A stretch of 64,000 nucleotides of DNA from Sabethes cyaneus (Eukaryota; Arthropoda; Insecta; Diptera; Culicidae): contig NC_071353.1 in NCBI RefSeq assembly GCF_943734655.1, positions 82,424,604 through 82,488,603 of the forward strand, given 5' to 3'. A program made the position numbers and the translations under genes. The notes beneath the pieces were generated by a model that saw only the letters and a list, made by a program, of their open reading frames with translations, did no database searches and was not told the origin of the DNA. Below are positions 49,475 to 63,690 of the stretch, piece after piece (the stretch's first letter is position 1; each line of letters begins with the position of its first letter).

Positions 49475-49610
49475 ACCGACTAAATTCCACTATTTAATAT
49501 TTATTCGCGACAGATACGTATACGCTTTGAAATAAGACACTAATGAAGCCTGCACGTCGTAGGCGAACTACGTATCTGTTGCAAATAAATATTAAATAGT
49601 GGGATTCAAT
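49475..49610. repeat. Conserved 40-bp-arm hairpin of family B
   Basis: TCCACTATTTAATATTTATT and ACAGATACGTA pair with TACGTATCTGT and AATAAATATTAAATAGTGG. The same hairpin occurs at 42905-43040, 44480-44620 and 47620-47750. Confidence 0.85.
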
Positions 49611-51241
49611 CGAAAAGTTTTTTCTTTTCTTTGATTTTACATTTCAATTGTCATTTTCTTCACTTGCTGTTACTCACAATTGTACAAGAAAAGCAAAAAG
49701 CGAAGAAAAGCAGTTTATTTAAGCATGTAGGTATAGTGGTGTATAGAATCAAAAATACTAGTGAGTTGATTTTTCCAAATAAAATTGTACAAATTCCAAA
49801 CAAATTCTGCGCATCAATAGATGCTCTTTTCAATCAATAGATACTAGAGCTTAGAAATGTTATATGAAAAATAGGAAGTAAACGTTGCACGGTAGAAATT
49901 TTGTAAGATTTGTTTTCGTTAGTGATATTTTAAAGGACAGATGTCTTATGTCATGTATCATGTTTTAATACATAAATCAAAAAAAGACATGCACTGGGAA
50001 TCATATCGATCGTATTTCCCATTCTCAAGCATATTTATGGCGCAGCTTTGGCACTATTTTTCGACCTCATCTTGTTTTCCTAACCCTCTAACATTGTAAA
50101 AACGATGCGATCAAGCTAATAACTATCTTTTCATGAAAGTACATTCAAAAGAAGCTTAAGTTTTGATTTTCATGCAAAAATAATTATCTGAAGGAGCGCT
50201 AGCTAAGAAATAGCTCCATTTCTCGTTTTCATATCTAATGCTCTATTCAGTAATTTTTTTCTAATTCAGATATATTGCAAAATTGAAGCCAAGCAAACCA
50301 ATAGTAAAATTTTGAGATCAATCATTTTGCTGTAGATATCCTTTTTCTTCAAAAGCGAAATATAATAATAATTTTTCTGAACTCTTGTTTTTCAAAGATG
50401 CTAACTTTTGAATGCATGGTATTAATATCAAAATATCAAAAAATCTGCTATGAACAAATACTTCATATTGTCAATTCAAAGCAAGTTTCGTATGTGGCTC
50501 TGAAGCCCGAAAGTTAAGGCCGTCTGTAGACCCGTTAGAGGGTTAATTTCTAATTTTCTATACATATTCATTCAAGTCTGTAAAAATTATCTTTTGTGTT
50601 TACATTATTTTTCTATAAATCTTATAAAACTAAATAAGGTGTTCATCAAGTAACATAAATGACGCTTACATGTATTTACGCACCCAAGGAAAGAAAATAT
50701 AATTATTCTACACAATACGTTGTGAATTTTACTGGCAAATAAGGATTTTGAGGAATACGGAACGGATATTTAAAAATATAGTTTAATATAACATCTATAC
50801 ATCTACAATTAAGTCCTTGAGAAATTAAATAATGATTATTGTGGCAGTAGAAAGGCTAGGTCACGCCGCTAGGTGGATTAATTCGGGTTTTTCATTGAAT
50901 TAATGTTTATATGTTTCAAAAATATGTTTTAAATACTATTTTTTCACATTTCTTTATGTAACTTTCAAACTACAAGGCTAATCGTCATGAAATTTGGAAG
51001 TTAAGGGTTTGTAAGACTCCTCTTTCATATGCAATCAATTTTGTTCAAATCGGTTAAGGGACCTGTGAGATAATGAAGTCCCATATTTTTCGTATTTTTA
51101 TACATAACTTTTGAACTAAAAGTCTGATCGGTATGAAATTCAATAGCAACCTATGGGACACCTAGACCTTTCATTTGACACTAAGAACATTAAAATCGGT
51201 CCAGCCATCTCCGAGAAAAGTGAGTGAGTTTGAAAGCGTTA

Positions 51242-51400
<159 letters not shown>

Positions 51401-52767
51401 AAAATGCTCAGTTTTCGAAACTGAGTCGAATGGTATATGACAATCGGCCCGCAGGACCTTCTTTCCATTTCCGGTTTTCCAAGTGATTTCTATACTTTTA
51501 TACTATATATTTATATAGTAGAAAGGCAAAACGTGCGCATTATAGTTTTCACTAGAAGAAATTGGTTTTCGATTTATCGAACCTTTGGAAGAGTTTCTTG
51601 AAATTGAAAGCTCTATCGTCTGGTAGAATTGGAATTTTGATTAATCCCCCTAAAAGTGAAATAAACAAAATATATTTCTTAAGTTTCAATATAACACATT
51701 GACGAGTTCTGCAAAGTTTTAGAGCATATTATTACAAGAAATTTTGCTGACGACAGCAACCTTCTATCTCTTCAGCGAAGATATAAAAAACTTATTTATT
51801 GTATATGAACTTGTAAAATCAGTTTTTCTATTTTAGCTCTTTTTGGAATTGTTGCTTAACTTTTTCATGTATTACAAAGTTGTACAAATAGTAAAAATAC
51901 ACAACTTTGCTGAATATAGTATACCTCTATGTTTGCTTGTTCAGGAACTGTAGCATTTTGATTATAAAAAATACCCTAATTTTGACTCCGAATGACTTGA
52001 CTACCAACATACGGATACGTTTTAGACATTTTACAATTGCTGATAGTTTTGCTGCAGAAAAAACCATTTTTACATATGAAAAAACGAGAGAAAATTCCGG
52101 TTGGAGTCAATTGCGGTACACCTCACATGCTGCTTGCTTCATTTCTGTGATGTCGGTTTATGCTGATGTATTTTCCTAACAATTTAAAGTATTAATGCAT
52201 TGAATAGTTATGGCATTTTGATCATAAAAAGTTTATTGAAGAATATACGTTAGTTAAACAACGATTTGTAACTTTGAGTAACCGAAGGTTAATACAAATT
52301 GATGAAATTTACTCAAGAAAACTTTATTAATGTGAATCAAACACAATAGCATTACAGGAAATTATGCATAGTTCAAAAACCTATAAACTAGACCTTTGCT
52401 ACGCAATGTATATGTTAAAGAATAATATTTCCTCTTACAACTTACTTTTACTTGCATTTACTCACATTAATAACAACTTACGCAGCAATTTCATGAAAAA
52501 AGGATCTATCAAAATTTATAAGTGGTCCTATTTTGTTCAAATTTTGTAAACTTGTTCAATTTACAATATTTTTTATGTAAACGAACGCACTACGCAACGT
52601 TAACCAATTACTACAAAAGTTCATTTCATTGGACAAAGTAGTCTAAGTTCCCACTTAGACCAATAGATGAATTATGTTTTTAAGACGTATCGATTTCTAT
52701 CTCAAATAGCAAGTAAGACCGTATAACAAAGGTTCCTTTCACCAATAGGGGGATTAAATCAGGTTAT

Positions 52768-54778
<2,011 letters not shown>

Positions 54779-55066
54779 TAATATTTTTTTGAAACGATGG
54801 TTCTACAATTGATGAAGGGACGGTAGGGAAAGAAATGAAAATTTTTTGGTGAAGGTGGGGAAGAGCGGAAAGGAAGGGGGGGGGGGTATTGGTAGCTATG
54901 CTTGACAAGTAGTCATTTTGACTCCTACCTTTTGTCCAATACTGGAAGGTGCATGAGTCGAACCAAGCTGTAATCTGAGATTACAACCGGATTCGAACCC
55001 ACAACACCCGCCAGGGCATGTGGTTCGCTGGTACTTGTACCTTTGAACCATAGAGGCTGAAAGAAA
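54779..55066 (-). mobile_element. SINE family I with tRNA promoter boxes
   Basis: Minus-strand box A TGGTTCAAAGG (55040-55050) and box B GGTTCGAATCC (54989-54999) are close to consensus and about 40 nt apart. A family body (CTTGGTTCGACTCATGCACC in minus reading), a C-rich run and a CATCAATTGTAGAACCATCG 3' end follow. Related pieces are at 27828 and 31795. The body is not a tRNA. Confidence 0.75.
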
Positions 55067-57360
55067 AAGCTTTGTAAATAGAGTGCTGGAAGACTTAATC
55101 TACTTTCCCGACATAGACGCGAAAAACAAGCAATATAACTAACTTTGAAGTGAATTACATTCAAACTATTTTTTTCAAAAATAAAAGTCCTCTTGGTTTT
55201 ATTATCTGCACATCAGCAGATTACTCGAAGTAAAAACATCGATATCTAAGCTCTGATTCAAACTACTTGCATTGTTTTGGTGCCAGTTGAATAGCTCATG
55301 CACACGGCATAACGAATACATGCATAAATTTTTGTAAACAATTGTGTTTGTCCATGGTGGATGAAAGCAAAACTTCGTCATGACGAAGTGCAGTTTCCGC
55401 ATGACGAATTGCCGCTGAACAAGAACATCTGTGTCTGTAAAAATGTAAATTTTGAAATATTTTATCTGTCTAAATGGGTGTATATGCAAGAAGTGGGAGA
55501 TTTATCTCGTGCCAAAAACTTGAGTACTTGTGGATATAATTCTTTTAAAAACTCGAAATAAAGTGTGAATCATCATTACGTATGACGAGGTGGAACCGCA
55601 ACCCTGCGCTGCTCTTTTGTAAAAATAAAATAAAATTCTTCGCGTAATTTTACGCAAATTCTACGCATAATTTTGAATAAATTATGTCACATAAACTTTT
55701 TTCTTATGTCGTTCTCCAAATGTAAAATCTAAATAATATGTATTAGAGTAACTCTGCGCAAAGTATCCGAGATGTATCGATCTTCACGGATTTGGACCAA
55801 ATTTGGCAGATTTTTCATTTCAAGTCAGAATGTAAAAAATCTAAATTTGGTGCCGGTTGGTCCTTCCCACGACTAATGCAAGCAACAACTAGCAACATGT
55901 CGCATTCTATATGTTGTATTTCACATGTTGCTAAAAAATTGTCTAATAATCTAAAACAGCATGCAGTAACGCGCCGCTTCTGTCAAGTCACTTTTTGGGA
56001 ACCTCATGCACTTTATTATCAAAAATTACAGAACGTATTGACAGAAGTCTTTGTTTAAATAACCTAAAGAGTTATTTTCGAACGTCATGGTAGAATTTCA
56101 TATATGAGAGAACCAGTTTTTTTAGTTAACGCTACAACTATGGCATGTATTTTATGGAGAATCGCTCGTTTACTCAAACTTTTATTTTGTTGCTAGATGC
56201 TTGGAACTGAAATCTAAAATGGAATCTTATCTCTTATATTCTCGGGTTATGTTTTGTTTGCAAAGTTACATAGTGACAAAGTGATAGTTCAAAGTCAAGT
56301 TCATAGTCATAGTCAAAGTATAATCGTTTCTGTGTTTTTAATCGTTTCTGTGAGCAGAAAAGTCTATAGACACGAAGTCTGAAATATACGCGTAAGACTC
56401 ATTGCAAAAACATCTTAACGGCCTTATTTTCTTATGTATTTGATGGCACATCGTGCAACATTCTTAAAAAGGTGCAACACGGATTGATGGGGCATAGTAC
56501 CTTTTGCACCATATTTTTTGCCTCATTTCAAATATTTTTTCTCGATAACGCGCTAGACGATTCGATTCGAGTTTTTTTGCATTATAAACATTGCACTTTA
56601 GACAATTATTAACAATTTTTATATGGAAACCTCTTCATCCTTCCCCTACGGCTCCTTGAAAAACGTCATTCAGAAAAAACATGAATTGCGATACCATGGA
56701 TTGGCGCTCGAAGGCTTATCCGAAATGAAAAATTCCAAAACGACATGAAAGTGTATTAAATTATCTTGTGTTTGACCCATCCTTTTTTTAAATTCGAACG
56801 CATAACAAAATGACAGACATTCAAACATAAAAGTCAGGTTTTCAGTCGAAAAAATTGACTTTAAACATTTCTAAAATATACATAAATTGCAATATCGAAA
56901 AAAGGATAGGTCAAACACTAGATAATTTTGTTAGCTTTGAAACAAAAAATGAAGCAACAGAATTGCTCGAGCCGTTCTTGAGATATTTATGGTATCGACT
57001 TTGAAAACCTGGTTTCGAGAAAAACGGCATTGGAGTTTTTATTCGCTGTGCAATCGTTCCAGACATGCGCTGTACAAATAGCTATAACTTTGTCAATTTT
57101 CGAAATTCATCCAAACGACTTCAACCACATATGCTCAAAATGTTAATCTTTCGAAATAATTAATAAAAAAAAATTCAATTTTTTGGAATTGAAAAAGTTC
57201 TATGGCCCCTTAAACGGATCCGATTTCTTCTTTGGACCGCTTTGGATTGCTTTGGACCGGACACCGAACGCTTTTTATCTATTTATAGCCAGCTTGAATT
57301 AAAAACTGACAACCCCGAATAAGCTATCGGCCAAATCATCTAAGCATTTAATTTTCCTTC
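55067..57360. other. AT-rich stretch without a recognised gene
   Basis: Short open frames at 55361, 55202 and 55792 are under 100 codons and resemble nothing known. A small palindrome CTTCGTCATGACGAAG occurs at 55374-55389 and TCATGACGAA recurs close by. No element ends identified. Confidence 0.45.
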
Positions 57361-57367
57361 ATTCAAG

Positions 57368-57440
57368 AGTAGTTCTGGTATAGGGGATAAGACGGTTGCA
57401 TTCTATGTGATATGTCATGAGTTCAATCCCGGTTGAAACA
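57368..57440 (+). other. Possible tRNA-derived SINE fragment
   Basis: TATAGGGGATAAGACGG resembles a box A and GAGTTCAATCCCGG a box B, 40-45 nt apart, preceding CAGCAGCAATTTTT. No cloverleaf is obvious. Weak. Confidence 0.35.
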
Positions 57441-57566
57441 GCAGCAATTTTTGAAAATGTATGAAAGTTTTTTTTGTGCTATTTGTGAATGTTCTCGAAA
57501 GTAGTTGTCTATTTTTTGACAATTTCGTCGAAATAAAATGTCGATATAGCAGATAAAGGCAAAGTA

Positions 57567-57805
57567 GTTTTTGTTATATTTTAACAAAATTATAACAAAA
57601 CCTGTTAGATATATTACAACGAATTTTGATATAATTTTGTTCTAAACATAACAAATTTTGTTATGTTTTGCTACAACTGCATATAAGTTCTGATAGAATT
57701 TTTGATATTTTAACTACTAACGAGACCAAAATTATAACAAATCATGTTAGAAAAATCGTCGTAACAGAATATCATGATTTGTTATAATTTTGTTACGTTT
57801 GTCTG
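57567..57805. mobile_element. AT-rich MITE-like inverted repeat
   Basis: TTTTAACAAAATTATAACAA near the left and TTTGTTATAATTTTGTTACG near the right are inverted copies; similar AACAAATT motifs fill the middle. No target duplication defined. Confidence 0.5.
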
Positions 57806-58839
57806 ATCGGGGTGATATTGCGCCGAAACGTGAAGTTTTTCGCATGTAGTATCTTTAGGAACATTTCTTGGTATAACAAGCCTCTTCTTATGAGAGAAAT
57901 CTTTGGGTGATTAATTCCCTTAAAAGTGAGATACGAAATTTATTTTCTCGTACATTCGAGATACAGGTCTGGTATTTTGGCAAAGTTGTAAATATCATTA
58001 CAAACAACTTTGTAAAAGACGCCATACTTGCATCTCTCATGGAAATTATCTATGAAGCATTATTCGTGGACAAACCCGTTAAAACAATTTTTAAACCCTG
58101 AAATCGCCTGGTCAATTTTTATGTGTTCGTAGTGTTCTAGAAAGTTGTTTATCTTGCTAAAATCAACGGTTCTGTAGAACATTATTATATGTTATTTTCT
58201 AAAGTTTCGGAGATTTTGAGCTTTTTTGGTGAAAAATAGTACTTCTTTGAGCTTAAATATTTCCCAAGGTGGCAAATGGTGGCAGATTAAACAACTCCTA
58301 CCTTAAAGTATAACAAAAAGCCCGTAAAAGCAAGTATCAATTGACTGTATCTGTTTGTATCCTCAAAAGTTATAGTTGTTTTAAAAATCCATCTCAGTCA
58401 TGTTTACAGAACAATTAAACTGTACTTCGAATGCAATAAACGCCATTTTGTTGACGTTGACAATCTCTTTCTAACAAGTTAAGTTACCAGCAATTTTTTC
58501 GCCTATTTTCGAGTCGCTTAAGCTAGGGGGTGCGATGCTGCGTAGTTCGCAGATGCCAGACCTCAAAAGATTTTGCGCAGAGGCTGAGCCACCCGGCCTT
58601 GGTAGCAGGTAAGCCTAATATAATATTTTAATTATTTGTTTCGTTTCAGCTTATCAAGCACCTCCTACTGTACGATTAAAACTTTGGCCGTAACAAGTTT
58701 AAATAATACACATGGATATCATGGATATGGAAAAAATAAAATTAATTATTGGATATTAGATGCACTGATGGAAATTCAAACGACGCAATTGTATTTCACG
58801 CGACGGATTGCTGGTGAGATTGTTCTATTTTTGCATATA
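57806..58839. other. Unrecognised stretch
   Basis: Short frames at 57907-58101 and 58636-58899 match nothing known. The text style (CTTAAAAGTGAGATACGAAA near 57920, like the CCCCTAAAAGTGAAATAAA of family A) suggests another old repeat. Confidence 0.4.
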
Positions 58840-59685
58840 CAGGGGTTAGACAAAATGATCGGGACAGGCAAAATTTTGATGAAATTCGAACGGCCATAAC
58901 TTCCACAAAATTGGACAATTTTAGATGAAACCAATTGCATTCGACGGGGAAATCTTTCTAGTTTTTCTAAAATATTTCAAGATTCGCAATAGTCAGCGGA
59001 CGCCGGAGATATTCCGGGATATCTGGGGGTATGTCAAAAACTGATTTTTTTCTTCGCTTATATCTTTTTCTGTCATGGAAATTCATTTATTCATCATTCA
59101 TTATATTCATATCTTATCCCAAAACTAGATTTCATTTCCAGTCGATTGATGAAAATAGAACGGAAATCCGATAAGAAAAAACCAAGTTACGGCCATTTTC
59201 GTAAAATCAGTACTAGTAACATCTATTGCTCTCGCCAGTTTAGGACATAACGCAAACCATGTCAATATGAGCATCAAACGTTAAGGTTTTATGAGCCATT
59301 GACACTGGAAGCATTCCCAGATCCGCAGCGTGCCATGGCAACCCTGTAGCAAGTTGTAGGTACCCCGGCGGAAGTGGTCGTTTCAGGGAATATTCGAAAT
59401 CATGAATATGGGTGTCAAACTTCAAGATTTTCAACCCTCGTCAATTTTTGAAGTTTGACATCCATATTGGAATGGTTTTGGTCATGTTTTAAAATGGTCA
59501 TAAAGGTAAGACATTACTGGCAACATTTCCAGAACTGATTTCCATTTGAAATATTTTCGGAAAACTAGGAAAATTTCCCCGTCGAATAATACTGGTTTCA
59601 TCTAAAAATGTTCATTTTTGTAAAAGTTATGGCCGTTTGAATTTCATCAAAATTTTACATGTCCCGATCATTTTGTCTAACCCCT
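58840..59685. mobile_element. 846-bp TA-flanked element with about 130-bp TIRs
   Basis: AGGGGTTAGACAAAATGATC on the left and GATCATTTTGTCTAACCCCT on the right, continuing through CGAACGGCCATAACTT / AAGTTATGGCCGTTTG and GACGGGGAAAT / ATTTCCCCGTC. TA at 58838-58839 and 59686-59687. No transposase. Tc1/mariner-type by its TA site. Confidence 0.8.
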
Positions 59686-60000
59686 TATATACTCAATATA
59701 GTATATATACAGTTTATTATTGAATAAATGATAAACCTTCCTCATTATCCTTATTGTTTGCCTTGCCCTACTAACATGATATACTCTGTTTTCCTGTAAC
59801 ATCTATGAAGGTAGTATGGGTTCCCTGCACTTTCAAAAGTAGATGCTACACTAACATTCCTACCCACTGCCCCTGCGGCTGTTCGGAAGTAGCCAGGTAT
59901 ATAATGCGATTATATAGACACCTACGATGTGTGCAGCCACATATGCTAATGCTAATGCTAAAAACAATAGTAACGATTGGACATCAGCATCGTCCTCATG
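59686..60000. other. Stretch without a recognised gene
   Basis: AT-rich start, then a short frame (59805-60038) with no recognised domain. ATGCTAATGCTAATGCTAA is a small triplet-like repeat near 59943. The last five bases, TCATG, are the left target duplication of the next element. Confidence 0.4.
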
Positions 60001-60371
60001 CAGGGTGTCGACTCAAATCCAAAAATAAAATTCCCTGACTTTCCCTGATTTTCCCTGATGTTTCAAATATTTTTCCCTGATTGAGGGTCAACTCGAATAT
60101 CAAGCTTATTTGGGCGATTTCTGGCTTAAGTTTTAAACCCTTTAGCATGGCTTATGCGAGCTGCTGAAAACTAAAGCTAGATTTCTTCATGTTTTAAGAA
60201 CACATATCAAAGGTTCTTAACCTATTTCTTACCAGCGTTTCGAAAAAGCCCTCTTCTATCGGACCTAGGGACAGTTATGTTTGAGGTATCAACTTGAATC
60301 CAAAGAAACAAAGATTGAGAAATAATCTAATCGACCTGTTTTTGCACAAAGCTTAGATGTTACATACAACA

Positions 60372-61506
60372 GAGGAGATCGAAGTAAACCGTGAGCGAGA
60401 ACGGACGCGAAAAAATTTGACGTCCCAAATTTTTAACTTTTATTTGAAATTTTTAACTTTTAACGGAATAGTGTTTATTATATATAAATCATGTAAAATC
60501 AACCCCTTGGAAAGAAGGTGTATTTTTTTCTTGTTCCTGAAAGGAGTAGTACTAGTTTTGTAACGTTAAGAAGAAACTTGTTAACTTATTAATGTGCTAG
60601 TTAAGTGTGTCCGGCATCCAAGACCAGTGCCGAACAAAATGCAGAATGAAGAATTAACTGGATGACAACTTGACAAATATGAAGACATCGTCGCTGGTAA
60701 ATCTATTGATGGTGAAGGATGCAGCGCAGCTACCGTCTCCTTCAATCGACAATGGAATTCAATAGGCAAGAAAGCCTCATCGGCAAACAGTAAGTTGCAA
60801 CTGCAGGGAATAATTTGAAGCAGCAACTACATATTTCATTCCATTAATGAGATCAAAAATTTGTTGCCTGGTTTATCACTTACGAAAACGGAAGAAAACA
60901 AAAAGAAAACATCGGTGAGATCGTTCTGTAATTTAATTTTTCATTTTATCTTCGGCATACACTAACTTCAAGTTTTGAACACCATTTATGTTAGATTAAT
61001 TTTTATATATTTTTATAGTTTTTAATTGTCTATTTGTGGTAGATGGTATTTTATATATTTTCAGAGAGCGAAAAAAGGCGCTATAACCTAGGTTTTTACC
61101 AAGGGCAAGTAAGTAAATGTACTTGTCCCTTCCCCGAGGGTCCGAAGTATTATTTAATCTTTACTAGCCAAATACTCCCAACGAAAATCAAAACTTAATC
61201 AAATTAATTACTAGTCAGAAGCGGTTGGTACGAGACGTCCCCGTTTCTTCTTCCCCTGTAGATTCCGAAATGTATCTATGTATGAATAACTTATTCACAC
61301 AAGATTCATTTCACTGAATCATCTCTGCGTCAATACTTCACAGTTGGCCTGGCCGATTTAACATTTGCGAAATATTTCGGATGTTTCGCAAATGTCAATA
61401 CAGACAAGAAAATAATTTGAAATATTTCTATGATTAGAAATAATTAAAATTATTTCCAGGATTCCTTTATTGTGGCTGTGATGGTATTAATAAGAATAAG
61501 AATAAG
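60372..61506 (+). mobile_element. Retroposed insert with 23-bp target duplication and AATAAG tail
   Basis: A perfect 23-bp direct repeat (60349-60371 and 61507-61529, AAGCTTAGATGTTACAT...) brackets 1135 bp that ends in AATAAGAATAAGAATAAG. Long duplication plus simple tail is the mark of target-primed reverse transcription. The body has no open frame and is perhaps the 3' UTR region of a non-LTR element. Plus orientation is read from the tail. Confidence 0.8.
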
Positions 61507-62059
61507 AAGCTTAGATGTTACATACAACAAAATTACAGCCGTGTAAACATAACAAATCTTGCTAATTTTCAGTCAGCTCAAACTAGTAACTTTGCCGCTG
61601 GAAGGTGGACACATGTCTGCGGGTTTTCAGTTAAACTAAAACAAAACTTTCCTGGAAGTTTCAGCTTGTTATCTTTGCTGCAAAAAGTATGGGGTTAAGG
61701 AGATGGTTCCTCAAAGATTTTTGGTACAAAAATGTGCGTTTTGCTGGCTTCGAGGTACGGCAAAACTTTAGCTAGATAATATTGTTAGAAAATGTCCAAA
61801 TGGCAAATATTTTAACCCTCAATGGTGGACAGTATGCGAAGTTAAGACTATAAGACTAAAGCTGTGTGTCATGATTTCGGATTGCAACTATCGAGACTTG
61901 AGAGCAACATTGACTCGAAGGTAGTTCGGTGCGGCCCGGCCCGGCCCGGCCGTTCGATCCGATGACCGTATATGGGTGTTGAGAATTAAGGTAAATTCTT
62001 CAACTACAGCTTAATCAACGTATAGTCACAATCATAAATTCGATGATACTAGGAACGAA

Positions 62060-62290
62060 TTGAATCGCCCAGTTAGCTTCGAGGTACGATGCTGATCTAA
62101 CAAGCCAGTTGTGTTCGAATCTCGGCTAGCCGGTTTTTGTTAGATAGAATCAGTAGGATGGTTGCACTGACCCCGTAATTTTCCTGTACTCTAACAGCCG
62201 GCTGCGAAGTCTGTCGATAAAGAAGGATAATGTCTAGTGACGGTTAATGCTCAAGACTTTGCTTTGCTTTGCTAGGGACGAATTCTATGA
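62060..62290 (+). mobile_element. tRNA-derived SINE (family T), plus copy
   Basis: Box A TAGCTTCGAGG (62074-62084) and box B GTTCGAATC (62113-62121), then a tRNA-unrelated body (GACCCCGTAATTTTCCTGTA, ACAGCCGGCTGCGAAGTCTG) and a TTTGC-repeat tail near 62259-62273. Same family as 16725-16935. Confidence 0.78.
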
Positions 62291-62404
62291 CAGGTTCGAA
62301 AGGATTTATGGGGTGCGCACGACTTGAAAATTCAAGACTCTAGCTCCCAGATCGATCCTGTTTAACGGTCAATACTTTTTAGAAGTCACAATATACAGTC
62401 TTTT

Positions 62405-62960
62405 CTTAGCGACTTTGACCACTATCTCGTCGTAAGATCCACGCAGATCCACTCCACGTTGCAGTGGAGTACATCAGAAAGCTTGATCGACGAATCGCAG
62501 AACAGCATGACGAAAGGGAATAAGACGTAAGTAGGCTGTGGAGGATCTTCCATGGTGCCAACAACTACGAGGGAAGTGATAGGCACAACGTGTGGAAGAC
62601 AGTGTAACAGCTTGTTTGATGTCGAATGCCAGAAAATGACAGATGAGAAGAACCAGGCCAAGAGTCGCATGCTGACTGCGGATCACGTCAGAACAGAGAA
62701 ACATGTAAGCTTTCTGCGTAGTACGTAACCAGCTGAACCAGTCCCGAAGGTTGCCAACTCGCATAAACGCAAATTCTACAGAACGTTAATGCTTCCGGTA
62801 ACCCTTAACGGACATGAACCATGGACACTGAAGGAAGATGATCAATGCTTGGGGCTTCTGAGTGTAAAATTCTGCAATTGGTGAAAACGCTGTGGATCGC
62901 GTGTAAATAACAGTCTGTATCCCGGTTTGTGCTCTTGATGTCTGCACCGTGAAGTGCTTG
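62405..62960 (+). pseudogene. Decayed RTE-type non-LTR fragment
   Basis: DFDHYLVV near 62411-62434 looks like the end of an apurinic endonuclease. FDVECQKMTDEKNQAKSRML (about 62618-62677) looks like the linker. FYRTLMLPVTLNGHEPWTLK (from about 62772) matches the C-terminal LYKTLIRPVVLYGHETWT region of the RTE element at 3355-3405. The whole RT palm is missing between them, and frames are broken by several stops. Confidence 0.6.
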
Positions 62961-63356
62961 GGGCCTCTGCCATTGCCGATTTCGAGCGCTACAGCGAATG
63001 AAGTCTGACAATTGTACGTCGCAAAACAAATAGGAAATTTACGGCAAACTGAAAGATAATCGAATCGCCACTAGACATGTAACAAGTTTTAATTCAACCG
63101 ATCAATCTGCGTATATTTTACACGATAATTGATTTGATTCCAAAGTTGATCAACAATATTGCCGGGTAAACAAAATTTCCCTGATTGAATTTCGAAATTC
63201 CCTGATATTCCCTGATTTCTCTGATCCAAAAATGAATTCCCTGATATTCCCTGATTTTCCAGGTTTTTCCAGGAAAGCGACACCCTGTCATGATAGGCTT
63301 AGAATGCCTGAAACCGGTCGACGCGTAGGTAAAAATAATTTTTGTTAATATTGTTT

Positions 63357-63550
63357 TGACGTAGGACTACGTCTTTGTTTACTATACTGGGACTGGGTAG
63401 CACTTTGTGAAAACGAAAATAGAAGTGTAACGTTTGAATGAAAGATTTCAAATGCTAATAACTACTAAACTACTGAACGAAAATGAACAGTTTATATATC
63501 GTTGGATAGATAAAATGACCAGCAATTTTATGAGGGGTAAGGGACTAATT
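63357..63550 (+). mobile_element. 5' end of a second family H element
   Basis: GACGTAGGACTACGTCTT follows a T-run exactly as at 39727. It then diverges (TTACTATACTGGGACTGGG), so it is a related subfamily. It runs into the family C piece. Confidence 0.55.
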
Positions 63551-63559
63551 TTAAGTAGG

Positions 63560-63690
63560 GCGTAAGAGGGGGGGGGGGGGGGTCCCATACAAATGAAACA
63601 TAAATTCAAACATAATCCTCAAAACTCGAGAACTAATCAAGCCAATGGAACCAAATTTGGCATGTGGGGTTTTTGGAGGTAATAATTTGA
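63560..63690 (-). mobile_element. Family C (mini-me-like) fragment, reverse
   Basis: A 14-base G run, CCCATACAAATGAAA, CTCGAGAACTAATCAAGC and GGAACCAAATTTGGCATGTG are the complement of the units at 45300-45800. Confidence 0.7.

Larger units (their letters stand above)
48449..50887 (+). mobile_element. Family B element, full-length copy B3
   Basis: Begins GCCTTTCTACT with a 5' palindrome to 48481, then a short (TG)n (48578-48640), a conserved CTCGGAGATGGCTGGACCGA block, (GTAT)n (49180-49345) and a long hairpin (49475-49610). The 3' side has AGTAGAAAGGC (50846-50856), the hairpin CGCC-GCTA-GGTG (50864-50875) and GGATTAATTCGGG. It splits B4 in the T-run of GATGTTTTTCATT; that intact site is seen in B2 near 43390. 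Reference copy of the family. Confidence 0.85.
60001..63287. mobile_element. 3.3-kb S element with 5-bp TSD
   Basis: Starts CAGGGTGTCGACTC and ends GCGACACCCTG, flanked by TCATG at 59996-60000 and 63288-63292. Near each end are repeated TTCCCTGATTTTCCCTGA strings. The interior holds a retroposed insert, a SINE and a decayed RTE-type fragment. No transposase recognised, so the superfamily is open (hAT-like short duplication possible). Confidence 0.72.

Noticed and set aside
62060..62125. A tRNA gene (also 16867-16925 and 54985-55055 on the minus strand)
   Set aside because: A and B boxes are present but no cloverleaf stems can be paired, and each continues into a repeated body; SINEs fit better.
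63357..63376. LTR end or known regulatory site at GACGTAGGACTACGTC
   Set aside because: The motif matches the start of element H at 39727 and is preceded by a T-run in both, so it is an element end; no LTR pair was found.
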